NCBI GenBank assembly: GCA_020726505.1
Contig: JAHLEZ010000006.1
Coordinates: 124,001 to 188,000, forward strand
Source of the DNA: Leptodontidium sp. MPI-SDFR-AT-0119
Taxonomy: Eukaryota > Ascomycota > Leotiomycetes > Helotiales > Leptodontidiaceae
DNA length: 64,000 nucleotides
Direction: 5' to 3'
Part shown: positions 14,701 through 27,200 of the stretch, piece after piece
Position numbering within the stretch: the stretch's first letter is position 1
Layout of the letters: the number at the start of each line of letters is the position of its first letter
Made by a program: the position numbers and the translations under genes
Notes under the pieces: model-generated
Seen by the model: the letters and a program-made list of their open reading frames with translations, nothing else
What the model was told of the DNA's origin: nothing
Databases searched by the model: none

Positions 14701-17025
14701 GACAGCAGGTTATCGTGCGTTTCACAAGAGGCGGCTCACGCTACAGTACGCAATGCAATGCAGTGCAGCGCAGTGCGGTGCAGTCATCACGGATGAAAAT
14801 TCCGTTGCGCAGCTCCTTGCGGCTTTTATTGTCGTTCTCGTGTGAACAGTGAGTGCTTTCTGCCAAATCGTACGATGGGAAGGATATCTCCCTGTTTCTC
14901 TTCAGTGGCTTGCAAGCCATGACGAGGGATATTCAGGGACATCCGCTGTATGCTCGAGCGGGCATGCATCAACAAGAAGAGGAATCCTCCGCGAGTCTTT
15001 TGGCTTGACTTCTCATGTAACGCACAAACGATAATGCCTATGCGAATGGAATGATGGCATAGGACGAGAAGGGATCACCAATAAGCCCAAGCCCAAGCCA
15101 GAGTACGAGAAGTGATACGGTGTTCTCTCCGAGACAGGTAGGGGATGCCCAGTTTGCAGGCTTGTTTCTTCTCTCTTGATCTTGCCTTTTCCGTTTCCTG
15201 TTTCTTGTCTGCAGTGGTGGTGTTCGGAGCGTTGAGGACAGGAACATGTGGAAGCTGCAGGTCAACTTCCGAGTAGGGAACCCTTATCTCAGCTTTCACA
15301 CAATCCATGGCTGAGCTAGTAGTTTGCTAGCTTATGGGTTTTATGAGGGGTATCGTTGGAAAAGCAAATCAACGCAAAAGCCAGCATGATCACCATGCCT
15401 GTCTCTCTGGTCTTGTTTTTCTCTGGGGGAGTTGCAAGACAAGCGGTTCGGAAGCCGGAAGATCGCCCTAGAGCCTGTACCTTGTGTCTACACACGTGCT
15501 ACAGGGTTAACCATCGTTGACGTCCACTCCTTCCAAGCTTGCCTGCCAGTGTTCGCGGCTGGCCCAGGCCATTTTTATCCATTCCAGCGCGGCTGAGCCA
15601 GTAATGAAGCGATTCCGGGATGCTGTTCATTCTATCGATTTTATCCTGATTGGCAACATGATCGTCCGTCTCCATAAATTGGACTTCTTTGGTCTGGGAT
15701 TTCACATCAGATCGTTGATGGGGTTTCCTGGTTGTGCTCGTTTTATTGTTCAATAGCGCTTACTTACAGGCTGCAAGTCGTACGATTGGGGAGAATGAGC
15801 GGCCGATGATCACTGAGCATACAGGGCATTGCTCGCTGGCTGGCAGGCAGCTTCGGGGCTCTCGGGGTCTAAGGTGTGGATTGCCGCCAGTCAGTGCGCA
15901 CATCTTTAGCAGTCGCCAAAGTCTTGTTCTGAGTTTGTAGCTACTGGCAGCTAGACAATTGAATTATATTCAACGGCACGAATATTTCTGATGGCTGGAC
16001 TACTTGCTCGAGTCAGTGACGGCATCAAGGGAGCTAGTAATTAAACATCACGAAGGTGGCTGAAACTGGAGCTGATGGCTTACATGGACTTGTGAGAGAG
16101 GTATTCCTGTGCCCTTCCTTCCACTTGAAACATGTCAAGATCGAGCGAACATGTCAGCCAGATGTCTGTGTGAGAAGAGACTTGACCATGTGAATGACGG
16201 ATATGAAGCAAAATAAATAGATGAAGGAGAGCTCCGCGACTCCGCGAGAAAGCATTGATGAGTCTGCATCTTCTGGAAAGGATTCATGCCAGTGTGAAAC
16301 ATCATTTCCCTCTCTCACGCTTGTGTCGGGGAATATGATGGCTGTTCCTGACCTACTGCAGCTCTTTCCTGCAACTGCAGCTAAATTCTCCTGGAGCAGA
16401 GTAGTCAGTCGGTCAACACAACGCTCGGCAAGACAAAAGAACCCTCGAGACGATCTCACAAAAAAGACCCGCCTGTACCGCGATGTCATTAATGATGATC
16501 CAGACTTTCTTGAGGCTTAAAGCAGCTAAGTAATGCAGAGTTCGCATACGAAGTTTGTACAAAAACGGCGACGGCGTGGTCAGAGGCGCAGAATCATCTT
16601 GAGTCAGGTCCTAGCTGTCCATCTGGGCATAGATAGAGAGGTAGATAGCTTCATCACAATTGACATCGGGGAGTTCGGGGAACAAGCAAACGCTCTAATG
16701 ATGCTAACAATTTGTTAGCCAGAGAGTTAAAATAGTAAAGAGGGACCTCGGGCACGGCACGATTCTTAAGAAGTAGGGTTCAGAAGCCACTTGACTCCGT
16801 AGACAGCCCTGGATCGCGGAACTTGAGTCAAAAATAACGCCGTTCGAAACTTTGTCCTTTAACCTTTAACCTCACACTAACGAAAGTCAAGAAAGCTTCG
16901 CGATAAGCGACAGAAAAACCCAAACAAAAGACACTAGAAGATGTAGCTAGGAAAGCAACGCAAAAGCATCAGAGTTGAGAGAGATAAGGAACTCCAAATC
17001 AAGAATTAAGCTTTTCTTTCTACTA
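2764..17025. other. Gene-poor stretch downstream of the Uds1 gene
   Basis: I find no gene I can support in these ~14 kb. Bases 2764-4400 are purine-rich on the + strand and look like 3' untranslated or intergenic sequence. Short open frames occur throughout but lack family motifs, and I could not assemble them through plausible introns. The longest cluster (7689-8517, overlapping frames of 260 and 203 codons) encodes His/Ser/Pro-rich peptides, as expected from CA/CT-rich DNA. Base composition is not strikingly AT-rich, so this does not look like a heavily RIP-mutated repeat block. Small direct repeats include a 15-mer at 14689-14703 and 16006-16020. Non-coding RNAs or decayed genes cannot be excluded by reading alone. 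Confidence 0.6.
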
Positions 17026-17112
17026 ATAGTCGGCGCTCCTCCTGTAATTCTGCGGGCCCTCGCTTACAGTCGGGGAAAGCAAGTGTCACAGGAAAGCAAG
17101 TGTCACAGCTCA
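17026..17112. repeat. Left terminal inverted repeat (87 bp)
   Basis: This is the exact reverse complement of 19419-19505 over all 87 bases. Its inner part contains two adjacent copies of a 17-mer, GGAAAGCAAGTGTCACA, separated only by their junction. Such iterated subterminal motifs are typical transposase binding sites. The binding role is inferred. Confidence 0.95.
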
Positions 17113-17190
17113 AATTAGCCGACTAATCAAATTTTGGTAAGAACACCACCTAATTAAGATACGCTGGACAACGAATTTTGTGACAACTAT

Positions 17191-19301
17191 TTAAAAACGT
17201 ACAAAGCTTGCATTCCGTGCAATCGAGTCAATTGAGCCTGTATCAGACTCCTCGTCAGAGCTCTCTGGGTAATCCGGCACAGCTGTTTCTGGCGGAGGTG
17301 ACGATTCCACATATTGACTATGGTCAATAACCTCTACTTTTGTAGGTGTAGGCTCTGTAAAGAAACTAACCTCTTCTCCCTCTATTCCATCGACCTGTAA
17401 TTGAGCCTGTATAACTGCGTGGTGGTACTCAACGTGTCCTTCAGGGGTTAAACTCAGGACCTCTAACGCGTTAGGGTGCTTGTCAGGCTCTCTTTCAGGG
17501 ATTAAAAGGTGCGCTGAAGGTAGGTCTCCACGAGCTCTACAGGCCTTCAATAACTCCCTATTAGCTCTGTTGTTTTTCCTAGCTTGAACCCCTTTGATTC
17601 TGAGAGCCTCCTTTGATTTATTAATAGCCTGTGTAAGTGCACGTTGAGCTTTCCGTAGAGCCTCCGTCTTTTCAGTCTCTTCCCGAATACGCATCTTTTC
17701 CCGTAAGTCGTCGACGTTTCCAGCACCTCCGCCTTTGTGAATACTCCTTCTAGACGTCTTCTTGCGTTTTCCATCCTCCTTAATCTTTTGCTGTAAAGTA
17801 GCGTGCTCAACAGTAGTCAAATGGGCCTTCTGAAGCTCTACGGAAGCATCCTGCATCGTACGACCAAATATCTCGCGGGAATTATCTGAAAATTGAGTGG
17901 GATCTCTACCAATAAAGGAGTTTATAGCAGCGGCTGTATTCCACAGTTCGTGAGGCCTAGAAGGAGGTAGTTTTGGGAGGTCTAGGTCCGCATCTTCGGC
18001 CTCAACATCTACTAGAGTTCTCTTCTTTTTGCCGTATGATCGCATTTTTTTGAGGCCGGCTTTAACGTCGTATGGCCACATACCAGAGGCTGTAAATGCG
18101 TTGACAATTGTGTGCCACTGCATAGCTTGCTTGCGTATTTGAGTGAGATCTCGGAAGAAAGAAGTGATAGTGTACTCAAAATCTAAGCTACGCAAAGCTG
18201 CAGCAATAGCTAGAGAATGATAATGCTTCCAAGGACGAAAGATACCGACATCCAAAGGTTGTAGAATATGCGTAAGATGACTAGGAAAGTAGAACAAGTG
18301 GATGTTGTTCTCTGCGCATTTGACCTAGAAAGGGAGATATCTATGTGATTCGTGGCCGTCCAAAAGTAAGATTTTCCATAGTTTATTTGGTCCGGCATGA
18401 GAATACTTGATCAAATGGTCGGCGTACCGCATAATAATGTCGTTATTGATATATCCAGTGGGAGAGCTATCAAGTGTCTCGTTGCCAACGAGCTTGTTGG
18501 AAATCCAATTCTCCATTATCTTCTCCCCTGGCGTGATAATAAAGGGTGGCAGAGTCTTTTTTCCGTCTCCCCTAATAGTCTCAAGAACTGTCAAAGATTT
18601 CCGGTTCTCTGGAGAGGCCGTATAAAGCTCCTTAACCTCCGTAGGGACGATCACGCTTTCTCTAGAAGGGCACCCAACCCGTACGCCAGATTCGTCCATA
18701 TTCAGTATCTTCTTGCCAGAATTAATCTTATATTTCTTTATAGCCTCGCCTAACTCAACGAACCACTTCTTAACATCCTCCTCTGTATGCGACTCAAGTC
18801 TAGCGTGTTCAATTGGCTTCGTTTTGATAGTATGGAGGTTCTTATTAGCCTTTAACCAGTCGGCAAACCAGCGTTTAGATGGCGGGGGCAGAGGAGGAGT
18901 TTGAGCCTACATCTAATTAGTACTAAATCAAGCACAAAATAAATGATTCTTACAGCTCGCAGGTGCCCAATTGCTGCCCGGACCATCTCATGAGTTGCTC
19001 CCATTCCGAGCTCCCATTGCTCATAACAATACTGTCGGATAGCCTCTTCTTGCGCCGGAGCTAGGATTTTGTTGTTTCCACCATGGCGATTGAAGTTTCC
19101 AACCTCATTCCGCGTCCGATTTTTCAGCCTATGGACTGACTGACGTAGAGAGTCTTCTTTGACGTGATATATTCGCGCTGCAACGTGTGGTAACTCCTCG
19201 GGGTTCTCTAGAGCCCAATCTCTAGCATTCCGGAAAGCTCTGTCGTAGTCGGCCTTGGTGGCGTGGACTCTGTAAAAGTTGCCCTCAGGGAAAGTCTCCA
19301 T
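17191..19301 (-). pseudogene. Fot1/pogo DDE transposase with one in-frame TAG
   Basis: The start is ATG at 19301. Exon 1 runs down to 18954. A 47-bp intron (18907-18953, GTAAGA...GTAG) keeps the frame. Exon 2 runs to a stop at 17191, about 686 residues in all. The N-terminus has helix-turn-helix/CENP-B-like DNA-binding features (AARIYHVKEDSLRQSVHRL, then LAPAQEEAIRQYCYEQW). The DDE nuclease core follows: NMDESGVRVG (first Asp), LLDGHESH (second Asp) and HILQPLDVGIF (third Asp). The C-terminal third is basic and probably coiled. A TAG at 18325-18327, 11 codons after the second-Asp motif begins, interrupts an otherwise open frame. A CAG-to-TAG change (C to T before A) would explain it and is the kind of change RIP makes, but it is a single site. 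No GT donor lies between the second-Asp motif and the TAG, so splicing cannot remove the stop without losing that motif. The copy is probably not autonomous. Confidence 0.85.
18325..18327 (-). other. Nonsense codon inside the transposase
   Basis: The codon reads TAG on the minus strand, between RYLPF and VKCAENNI. The flanking frame continues uninterrupted for 378 more codons and includes the third catalytic Asp. Confidence 0.9.
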
Positions 19302-19418
19302 AATTATCAATTCGTAGATAGGTGCTGTTAGGTGGTGGCAAGGGAGTGGAGTGCAGGTTTATCACAGTCGCGATTGAAGTCGCGCTTTTTTTGGTGGGGT
19401 TTACGTACTAGCGCTATC

Positions 19419-19505
19419 TGAGCTGTGACACTTGCTTTCCTGTGACACTTGCTTTCCCCGACTGTAAGCGAGGGCCCGCAGAATTACAGGAGGAGCGCCG
19501 ACTAT
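19419..19505. repeat. Right terminal inverted repeat (87 bp)
   Basis: This is the mirror copy of the left end, identical over 87 bases and carrying the same doubled 17-mer. It lies about 118 bp upstream of the transposase start, so it may also hold the transposase promoter. Confidence 0.95.
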
Positions 19506-20789
19506 TATGCCATACATACATGAGAAAAATGTTGAAATTTTTTTTTGGTGGGGCCCATCAAACTCCCTAATTCCTCAACATCATGCCCAGCAACCAACAC
19601 CCAAAAGTCAGAATGCCTTCACTCCAGGCCCGAAACAGCGCGGAAGCAGGACCTGCGCCATGCAGCATCTTACTCACTCCTGACAAAATGATGACATCTC
19701 ATGTCAGGTCCTTTGAACCTTCCAATTATAGCAGAGGGATATATTGATGTGCATGCTCGAACAGAAAAAAGGGCAGGTAGATAAAATAGATTGCGGGGAA
19801 ACCTTGCTATTGCATTATCTGGAAACGTGGAGGGCATGTTGTGAAGTTTGTTGGGAGAATGGGAAAGGGGTAGGGTGCACGACTTGAACCGTGCCGTCCC
19901 TCCCTTCCCTTCCCTTCCCGTGTCTGCGGATGGATAGATGGATGGATAGATAGATATGTTCATGTCGTGCAATGTTGTGCTGCGTCGTTGTGTTACAGCA
20001 CATGCATCTCAAGTGTGTGTTACAATACAGGTACTTTTCCCCCCACCAAAACACCAATCAAGTTACCACACACACCATGGAAACAGAGGGGCGGGAAAGC
20101 AGGTAACTGGGTCGCATATACCGCAGTCCGATCTAGTGCACATACACACATCCATAACTCCACGAGATGACAAAGATCTAATCAGGTCATATGTGGACGG
20201 AGCGAGGAAGTGTGTGTAGGGTAATTGCCGTCGAAACATCTTCATCCCATCCCAGACCATCCTTTGATATCCTATACCGTTTCGTGCCGTACCGTACAGT
20301 ACAATCGCAGTACCCCCGCTGGATGAAGCGAAAACGCGGGGAAAAGAAGTTGAGGGGACTTACTTACAAGGAGGGATGTCTTTTTTTTCTCAACTATGGG
20401 AAGCGGTGTTCTGATCTCATCTCTTATACGTTACCGAACTTTTCGTCTTCTTCTTCCCTTCTCTCCTGCTTCTACCCTTCTTGTTTCGATTTTCTGGGAT
20501 TTACGTCGCCTGTTTGTCTTACGAAGCAGACGCGGGAAGGGAGGAGGGGGAGGGAACAGAGACTTCCCGTGTCGTTTGAAGGATCTACATCACATCACAT
20601 ACCCCCACGAAGTGTGGTATAGGTACCTTGTGACCTCTTCCTCACCGCTTGTATGGGCATTGTGGTTGCACGGAAGTAGAAAATTTCGAGGAAGGGATAG
20701 AAGGAATGAATGAATGAATGAGAAGAGAAGGGTGTGTGAATTATCCAATCATGGATTTTTTGAATTGCAAGCACTTGGTTTGAAGGGAT

Positions 20790-20830
20790 GATGTTCTTCA
20801 CCAGCGATGTTCTTCACCAGCGATGTTCTT
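20790..20830. repeat. Short tandem repeat, 16-bp unit, about 2.5 copies
   Basis: The unit GATGTTCTTCACCAGC is repeated head to tail with a partial third copy. No function is apparent. Confidence 0.9.
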
Positions 20831-23800
20831 GTGGGGTCGCCTATCAATAATGAAGTAAAACACCCTACCTCCGGTAGTTGGTTAAGTATTTTGCCTGGAG
20901 CAATTTGACAAAGAGATGTGTTATTTGCAATTGCTGTTCCACTATTGGGCGAATCCTACATCTCATTCAAGTCCTGGCTCTCTTGCAGCGGAGCTCAGGC
21001 CAATGCTCAGGCCAGGCCAGCCCCTCCCCAGGTGTGGCTACGCTGCTGCACTTCATGAACGCAGGGACAGAATCACCACCAACACCTGCAAACCAGCACG
21101 TGTTTACAGACATGCACGCTTGCATATGTAGGAACCAGAGGATTACCCCTTGGTATGTGCTGTATGTACGCATTTGTATGTATGTCTCTCCTGCCCGTCC
21201 CGTAAGCTGCAGCGGAATATTCAATATTTAATCTCTCTATTGTAGTAGTAGGAGTAGGAGTAGAGTAGCAACAGAAGTTAGCTTCGGCGATGTCATCGAA
21301 TCCTGTTTGATGTAACGTCATGTACTACTCTCATGTCATGTAATGCAGTGCAGTGCATTGTTCACATTGTGGCGATGGGTTGTGGTGGTGGGCTGATCAA
21401 GATTCTAGATTTGGCTTGATGGGAGTCCGGAAGATAGGAGGTTAGGAGGATTGGGACATGAAGGGAGAAAGAGAAGGTAGAGGGGAGTTTTGGTGAGATG
21501 CATACATGCACTGCCCTGTGCTGCTGCTGTACCGTATGCGTCTTCGATGCGCCGACAGTTTAGAGCTAGATTCAGGGCAAGTGGGCTTTCGATGGAAGAG
21601 GAGGGTTCGATCGATCATGATGCGTGAAAGGGAGAGAGACATGATGGAGAAATGAAGAAGCAGGAGCAGGGGCAGGTGGTTCGAGCGTACATATGGGCGT
21701 AGGCTGGGCTGGACTGATCTGATGAGTTCGCAGCTCGATACAACGTGGAGTGGAGGACATCGTGCGTGCGTGCATATGAAGGATATTGGCGATACGGGGT
21801 TGACAGAGAGATGTTGTAACTTCCTCCCTCTTTGGGGGAGGATAGACGAGACTTGTGATGAGATGGGATGAGTTGAAGAGACGGTGAAGGGAGAGAAGAG
21901 ACGGTGTGCAATCCACCCACACACACGGTTTCGGGAGGACTTTCTCGGAAGGGGGGGTCAGTCCGAGTGACATAGCTATCGTTCGGCTAGCTAGTCAGTC
22001 GGAGAGTACACCGAAGGTCAGTTTATTTACTTTCGCGTCGCCCGCTTCAGCAAGAAAATAGAAGCTTTCTGTCCAATGCACATACACGTGCGGGAGCAGG
22101 AATAGCATTATGAAGGCGGGAGAGAGAGCAAAAGTCAAAAGTTTATTAAAGGGGGGTTGAAGTAAAGCAAAACTCTCTCTCCTTTCTCAAACATGAAGTG
22201 ACATCGAAAGAAGAAGAGGTTTCCACTCCTGTACATGACGATTCTGCAGCCAGGATACTTACTGCACGAGGACCACTTACCCCCCCCACCTGTTCCAACT
22301 TCCTGCTCGCTGGACCCGCCTGGCGCGCGGAGAAGCGATGATGGAAATCGAGGGAAGGGAAAGAAAGCAGGAGGAAATGTTCCTAGTGCGGGCGTTCACT
22401 GCAGCTCGGAGATTATTACTCAGGAGTATTGCAGCGAATGTCTGCACCGCACGGCGCTGCAGCATGCAGTATGCAAAGCTAGCGAGCTAGCTGCGTGGGT
22501 GCTGCAGTTGAGGGTAAGCGAGCCCACCACAAACGGCTTTGTATATTGCAGTGCATGTTATTGCATATGTATGTATGTATCCACGATGTAGGTTCCTATC
22601 TCGTACCTAGTTCCTAGAAAAGAGGGCGGAAGGAGGAAAGGAGAATAAGGCATGTCTTGGACAAAGATCTCCTTCCTGGGTCGACGATAGACACGGTATG
22701 CGATGCGCACTGCTTACTTGACTACGGGCCGGCATCGCATCGGCTTCGTGTGTTTGTCTGAACTGTGGCTCCGAGGGAAAGGAGAAGGCGAGCTGACAGA
22801 TAGCTGGATTGTTCCGTCACTCGGGCAGTCGGGGGGAAATCGATAACCATAGCGTAAGATAGGTATTTCAGAATACGTACTCCCTGGTACAGCTCGGTAT
22901 ATAGGTACCCCAACCCTTTGCTTGCTATATCTTACGGAGTATGATCAGATCTGGGTAGACTTCACGGCGCATCGATCCCAATCCAAACAAAAATGCCCTT
23001 TGTTATAAACAAATCCATCTCGATATGAACATCAGTGGAGAACAGAATCTCAAATTCGGAATCTCGGATGGAGCTGTCTGGCTGGTTGGCTTGGAAACTT
23101 AAGAGGGCCCGGCTAAGGGAAGGCCAAGCTGGAAAGAAATGTCCGAAAAACATCCACATATTTCGCTTGCGGCTTGCCTGGTTGCCGTGAATCCTCCGAG
23201 ATCGCCATATCGGTGTCGTACCACCCATACCGAAAGACAAAGTCTAAATGCGAACCCAAAGTCATACGTATTTGCATTTTGGACCCTTGTTTTAAATTTT
23301 TGATAGTAGAGTCTGATAAGTATTGACAGATGTACAGAAAGTGTCTCATAGATAAGAACGGCCTTTCTTCGTGTGAGGGACGTTTTTGCCTTTTGTGCGC
23401 GCGCGTGACGCTTATATTTATGTGAGTGGAACCACTCTGTTTATCTACCTGATAGAGCAGAGGTGAGTAGTGCATGAGTGCCGAGTCTGGATTGCGTTCC
23501 GATGAGGAAGGTGCACGACAGCTTCATATTTCCGCCCCTCTCTCTTCGACTGGTGAGAATACAGTCGACAGCTATGGAAACTCGAAGTCAACGAGTCATG
23601 GTCAGCCCTGCACATGAAGTATCACGGACTTACAGGTCCTTACTCGCGGGTGAGTGGCCGCTAAGTACCTTGGTAAGACTTTCTGGTGCGCAGGTACGTA
23701 CCTGGCCCCGCCTGCCTAGCTGGTTCTTGATTTGAGTTTCTTTCAAAGTTAATTTACTTACGGAGTACTCAACCTTCCTTTTAGACTTCAAACTTGAAGT

Positions 23801-24252
23801 TTCTTTAGCCTTTGCTCGAGTCAGGATGTCAGTGCTTTGAGATTGCCGTTGCACGTGCTTGAATCATTAACTCAGATGGTACGGTATGTGTACTACCTAG
23901 GTGCCGAGGGTAGCGACGCACAAACACGACAAGACATGGTGTATGCTGTATGGTATGGTACCTGGTTGTATTTTACGGCCGGGGAACTGTCGAAGTTGAG
24001 GATAGTTGCATTGCAGGATTGCAGGGAGAAACTTGACTTTTAGGTATGCTCTGCCCGAGTCAGAAGGTCTCGATTCGAGCGTGCCGACTCCCGCAAACGA
24101 GCCCTAGGAGCAAGGGAGCAGAGAGCAAGGAGCGAAAGTTAAAAGGGGGAAAGGGAAAAGGAGTGGATATGAAACTTCCGGCTCGACGCAAGTGACAGAA
24201 GGTAAATCGCAAATCAAAACTCTTATCTGCCGAGATCCTGTCTGTTCATGCC

Positions 24253-24280
24253 GATGTGATGTGATGTGATGTGATTGATG
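24253..24280. repeat. GTGAT pentanucleotide tract
   Basis: This is a run of GATGTGATGTGAT-type pentamers. Related tracts lie at 10330-10346, 28430-28446 and 30781-30802. Confidence 0.9.
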
Positions 24281-27200
24281 TCGACATCAATTGTTTATTT
24301 CAAGGTTGGGATCGAGATCATCAGATCCTCTTGGCTGGTGGCGTGTTTGATGTAAGTTAGTTACTTACTCCGTAGGTAGTCAGGGACTTAGTGTGAGTGA
24401 GTGGGTGAGTAAGCGAGTGAGCCAGCGAGTGAGTGACCTTGAGGGTCCTTGGATAAAGCGAACCTGGACTCGGTAGTTTGGATTGATAGAGAGGGGAGGC
24501 GGAGGCTGGGAAGTAGGTCTAGACCCCCGCATTGTGTTCAGGGTCCACGTTTAGGTTGATGGCGGGGTTCGTCCTGGGTAAGTGGCTGGCTGGCTGGCTG
24601 GCTTGCTGCCGACAACGATGTCAGGGAGGACAAACATCGTACCACAACCACAACAAACTTGGATTAATTGCACTTGTTGTTTCATTCCTTGCTGGTAATC
24701 ATCCATCCTCATCCATGGAATAGAAAAACGGCTTATTCGTTTGTGGACCGGTCACCGAACCAAGATCTTGTGAGTTCAAATGCCGACGGAGGGTTACGGG
24801 GGATGCGCGCTGATAAGCGTTTGGTGTGAGTTCCCTAGGTTTGTTTATCCTGGAGAGAGATGAAATGCCTTGCTTGAGAGGCAAGGGAGGTTGCTTACCC
24901 TGCACTGCTCTGCTCTGGTCTAGAGAACTCTCTTGTCTAGAGACTCTCTCATGCTTGCTACCTAGCTACATACCGTTCTGGATCCCTTTACTTTACTCAA
25001 ATGTCCATCTCGAAAGTCACCTACTTCGTGCAACCAACCTTCATCGCAATCAATCCTCGGCCGTCTTCCTATTACCCCCGCCAATCCCCTTGTCGCATTC
25101 GAATCCTTTTAGACGTGCCGTTCTGGCAGTTGGTATGTGGGATGGGATGCGGGATGGGATGTGACAATGTGACCTTAAACTGAGATACTCACTTACTGAA
25201 TATTGACGAAGCTGGTCAAGCATGGGAGTATAAAGCTCGAAATAACCGTAGATCAGCCATCTTCCCCAGGGTTTGGCTGCTCTCCCCTGTCTTCAACGAT
25301 CGGGACCGACCTACCTTGGATCAAGTAGCACGTAACCTAACTCCTCAGGCTGCCCATCAAGTTGAAGGCCTGGATGGCGGTGGTGGATCTTCCAATTGCC
25401 TTGCCTTTACCTTGCGTTTCTGTCTTGCCCTGATCCTGGCCTGGGCTCTCTGCAACCGTTCATGCAGTGCAGTTGGAAGTGAGTTGCACAAAAACCCCTC
25501 GTTGTTGTGCATAAGCTAGCTTGATGCCCAGGTCCGGGGTGTTATGCACGCACCCCAGCTCTGGAAACACCACGGGTGCCAGTCGGTCTCTTCCGGCATA
25601 TGTGGGAGCTGGGAATCCTGTATCCACTTTTTCTTTCTTTGCTGCGGCATCCTTACTCGTTCTCATTCTTATGGCCTGGATGGTCAGGCCTGTAATCGTC
25701 AAGGTACGGACTTCGAGATGTCCAGTGAGGAGTGAGTGTTGTTTATTGACCTGTTTGAAGGCCATGGTCTGATGGATGAGGAAGGTGGTTATGACGACGA
25801 GGGGAGACAAAACGTGGGATGTCGGATTCCCGTTGTAGGTACGTACCGCGTGTGTTTCCCTTACTCTTGAGTCGTCCTGAAATTACTCGCAAATTCGCAA
25901 TCGCATCGGGTTACTTCCGCTGCTGCTGCTGCTGCTTGCTGATGATGCATACAATTTGACTACCGATGACCAGACAGTATGAGTATGATCATACGGCATC
26001 GAACAACTAGGGAGTCTCCTCCTGTACAAGAATGAAGCTTATGCACATCCTACGCATCTCTAGACCAAGCCAAACCAATCCAAACCATATTCGTTTTATA
26101 TCGTGCATGTTGCGAGGTTTTCAGATCCCTTTTCTCTGTCTTCCATTGTACTCATCCAGGTGCAGTCATGCTGGTATCTTCTTATCTTGTCTTTCCCTTG
26201 TCAGTAGATCCGTAGTAAGCTTTTGGAACTCCATGAAATGAAGCTTGTTGGAGATGGCACACCACACATTGGTAAACAGAGACTGCCCCTCGTACTGTTA
26301 CAAGGACCTCCCATTGGCTGGCTTGGATCTCACACGGGATAGGTCAGCGCTGATAAAATGCCCCGCGTCGGCAGTGCCAGGGAGGGGTCCGAGCGCTGGA
26401 CCTTTTGGTGGAGGGTGGACGGCTGGGTTGAGGGTCTCTGCGCTCGGACGTTTGGAAGGGACTTTGGCGATGAGGAGGAGATGTACTCGCCCGCCCTCTA
26501 CTTACCCCCCCTCAAGCACTCACTCACTATCATTTATGAGGAAGATGTGAGGAGGGGGATGAGCAGGCTTGCATATCCTTCATGATGCGGGCGTTGATCA
26601 ACGGTGAAGATCTTCTTCAGCGAGAAAGTCAAATCCTCCCTCGATCATTTACTATCCCTTGTTCAGACTTGACTTGACTTGTTGACCTTGCCGAGCTTGC
26701 TTGCACTGGCACATCATACAGACATACGGTGAGCATGACATGACCCCGCATGAGGCTTTTGAAATTTGCATTTCGATTGTGAATTTTGGAGAGTCATGAT
26801 GATTGATTAGAATGTGGGGGTTAATGATGGTCTGGACGTAGTATGTAACTCTTCACACTTACTTTGGACTAACAACCCTTCGACAGCCGTTGAGAGAGGG
26901 AGCCAACCTTGGCCGACAGCTCAACGGCATGAGTTACTTCGTTTGGGAGCAGCGAGCCTTTCTGGTTGAAGGAAGTTCGAACCTGTCATGACATGAACCA
27001 TCATCGGCATTTACCTTCGTGGCGAAAAAGTATATATTTTAACTTCTGGGGAAAGGTAGAGTGACTTCTGGTAGAGCCTCAAAATGTACAGAAGCTGGGG
27101 AAGCATATCAGATCAGATCATCCAACCCGCAGTTGAATCAAGCACAGCTGCATCGCAGAAAGCCACGAGGTTCTTGTATTTACCCGGATTTAGGCTATGC

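Larger units (their letters stand above)
17026..19505 (-). mobile_element. Fot1/pogo-type DNA transposon (Tc1/mariner superfamily), complete but with a broken transposase
   Basis: The 2480-bp element is bounded by perfect 87-bp terminal inverted repeats that start ATAGTCGGCG. TA dinucleotides on both sides (17024-17025 and 19506-19507) fit the TA target duplication of this superfamily. The minus strand carries one transposase gene filling almost all the space between the ends. The identical ends imply recent insertion or strong homogenisation. No second copy of the ends was noticed in the window. Confidence 0.92.
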
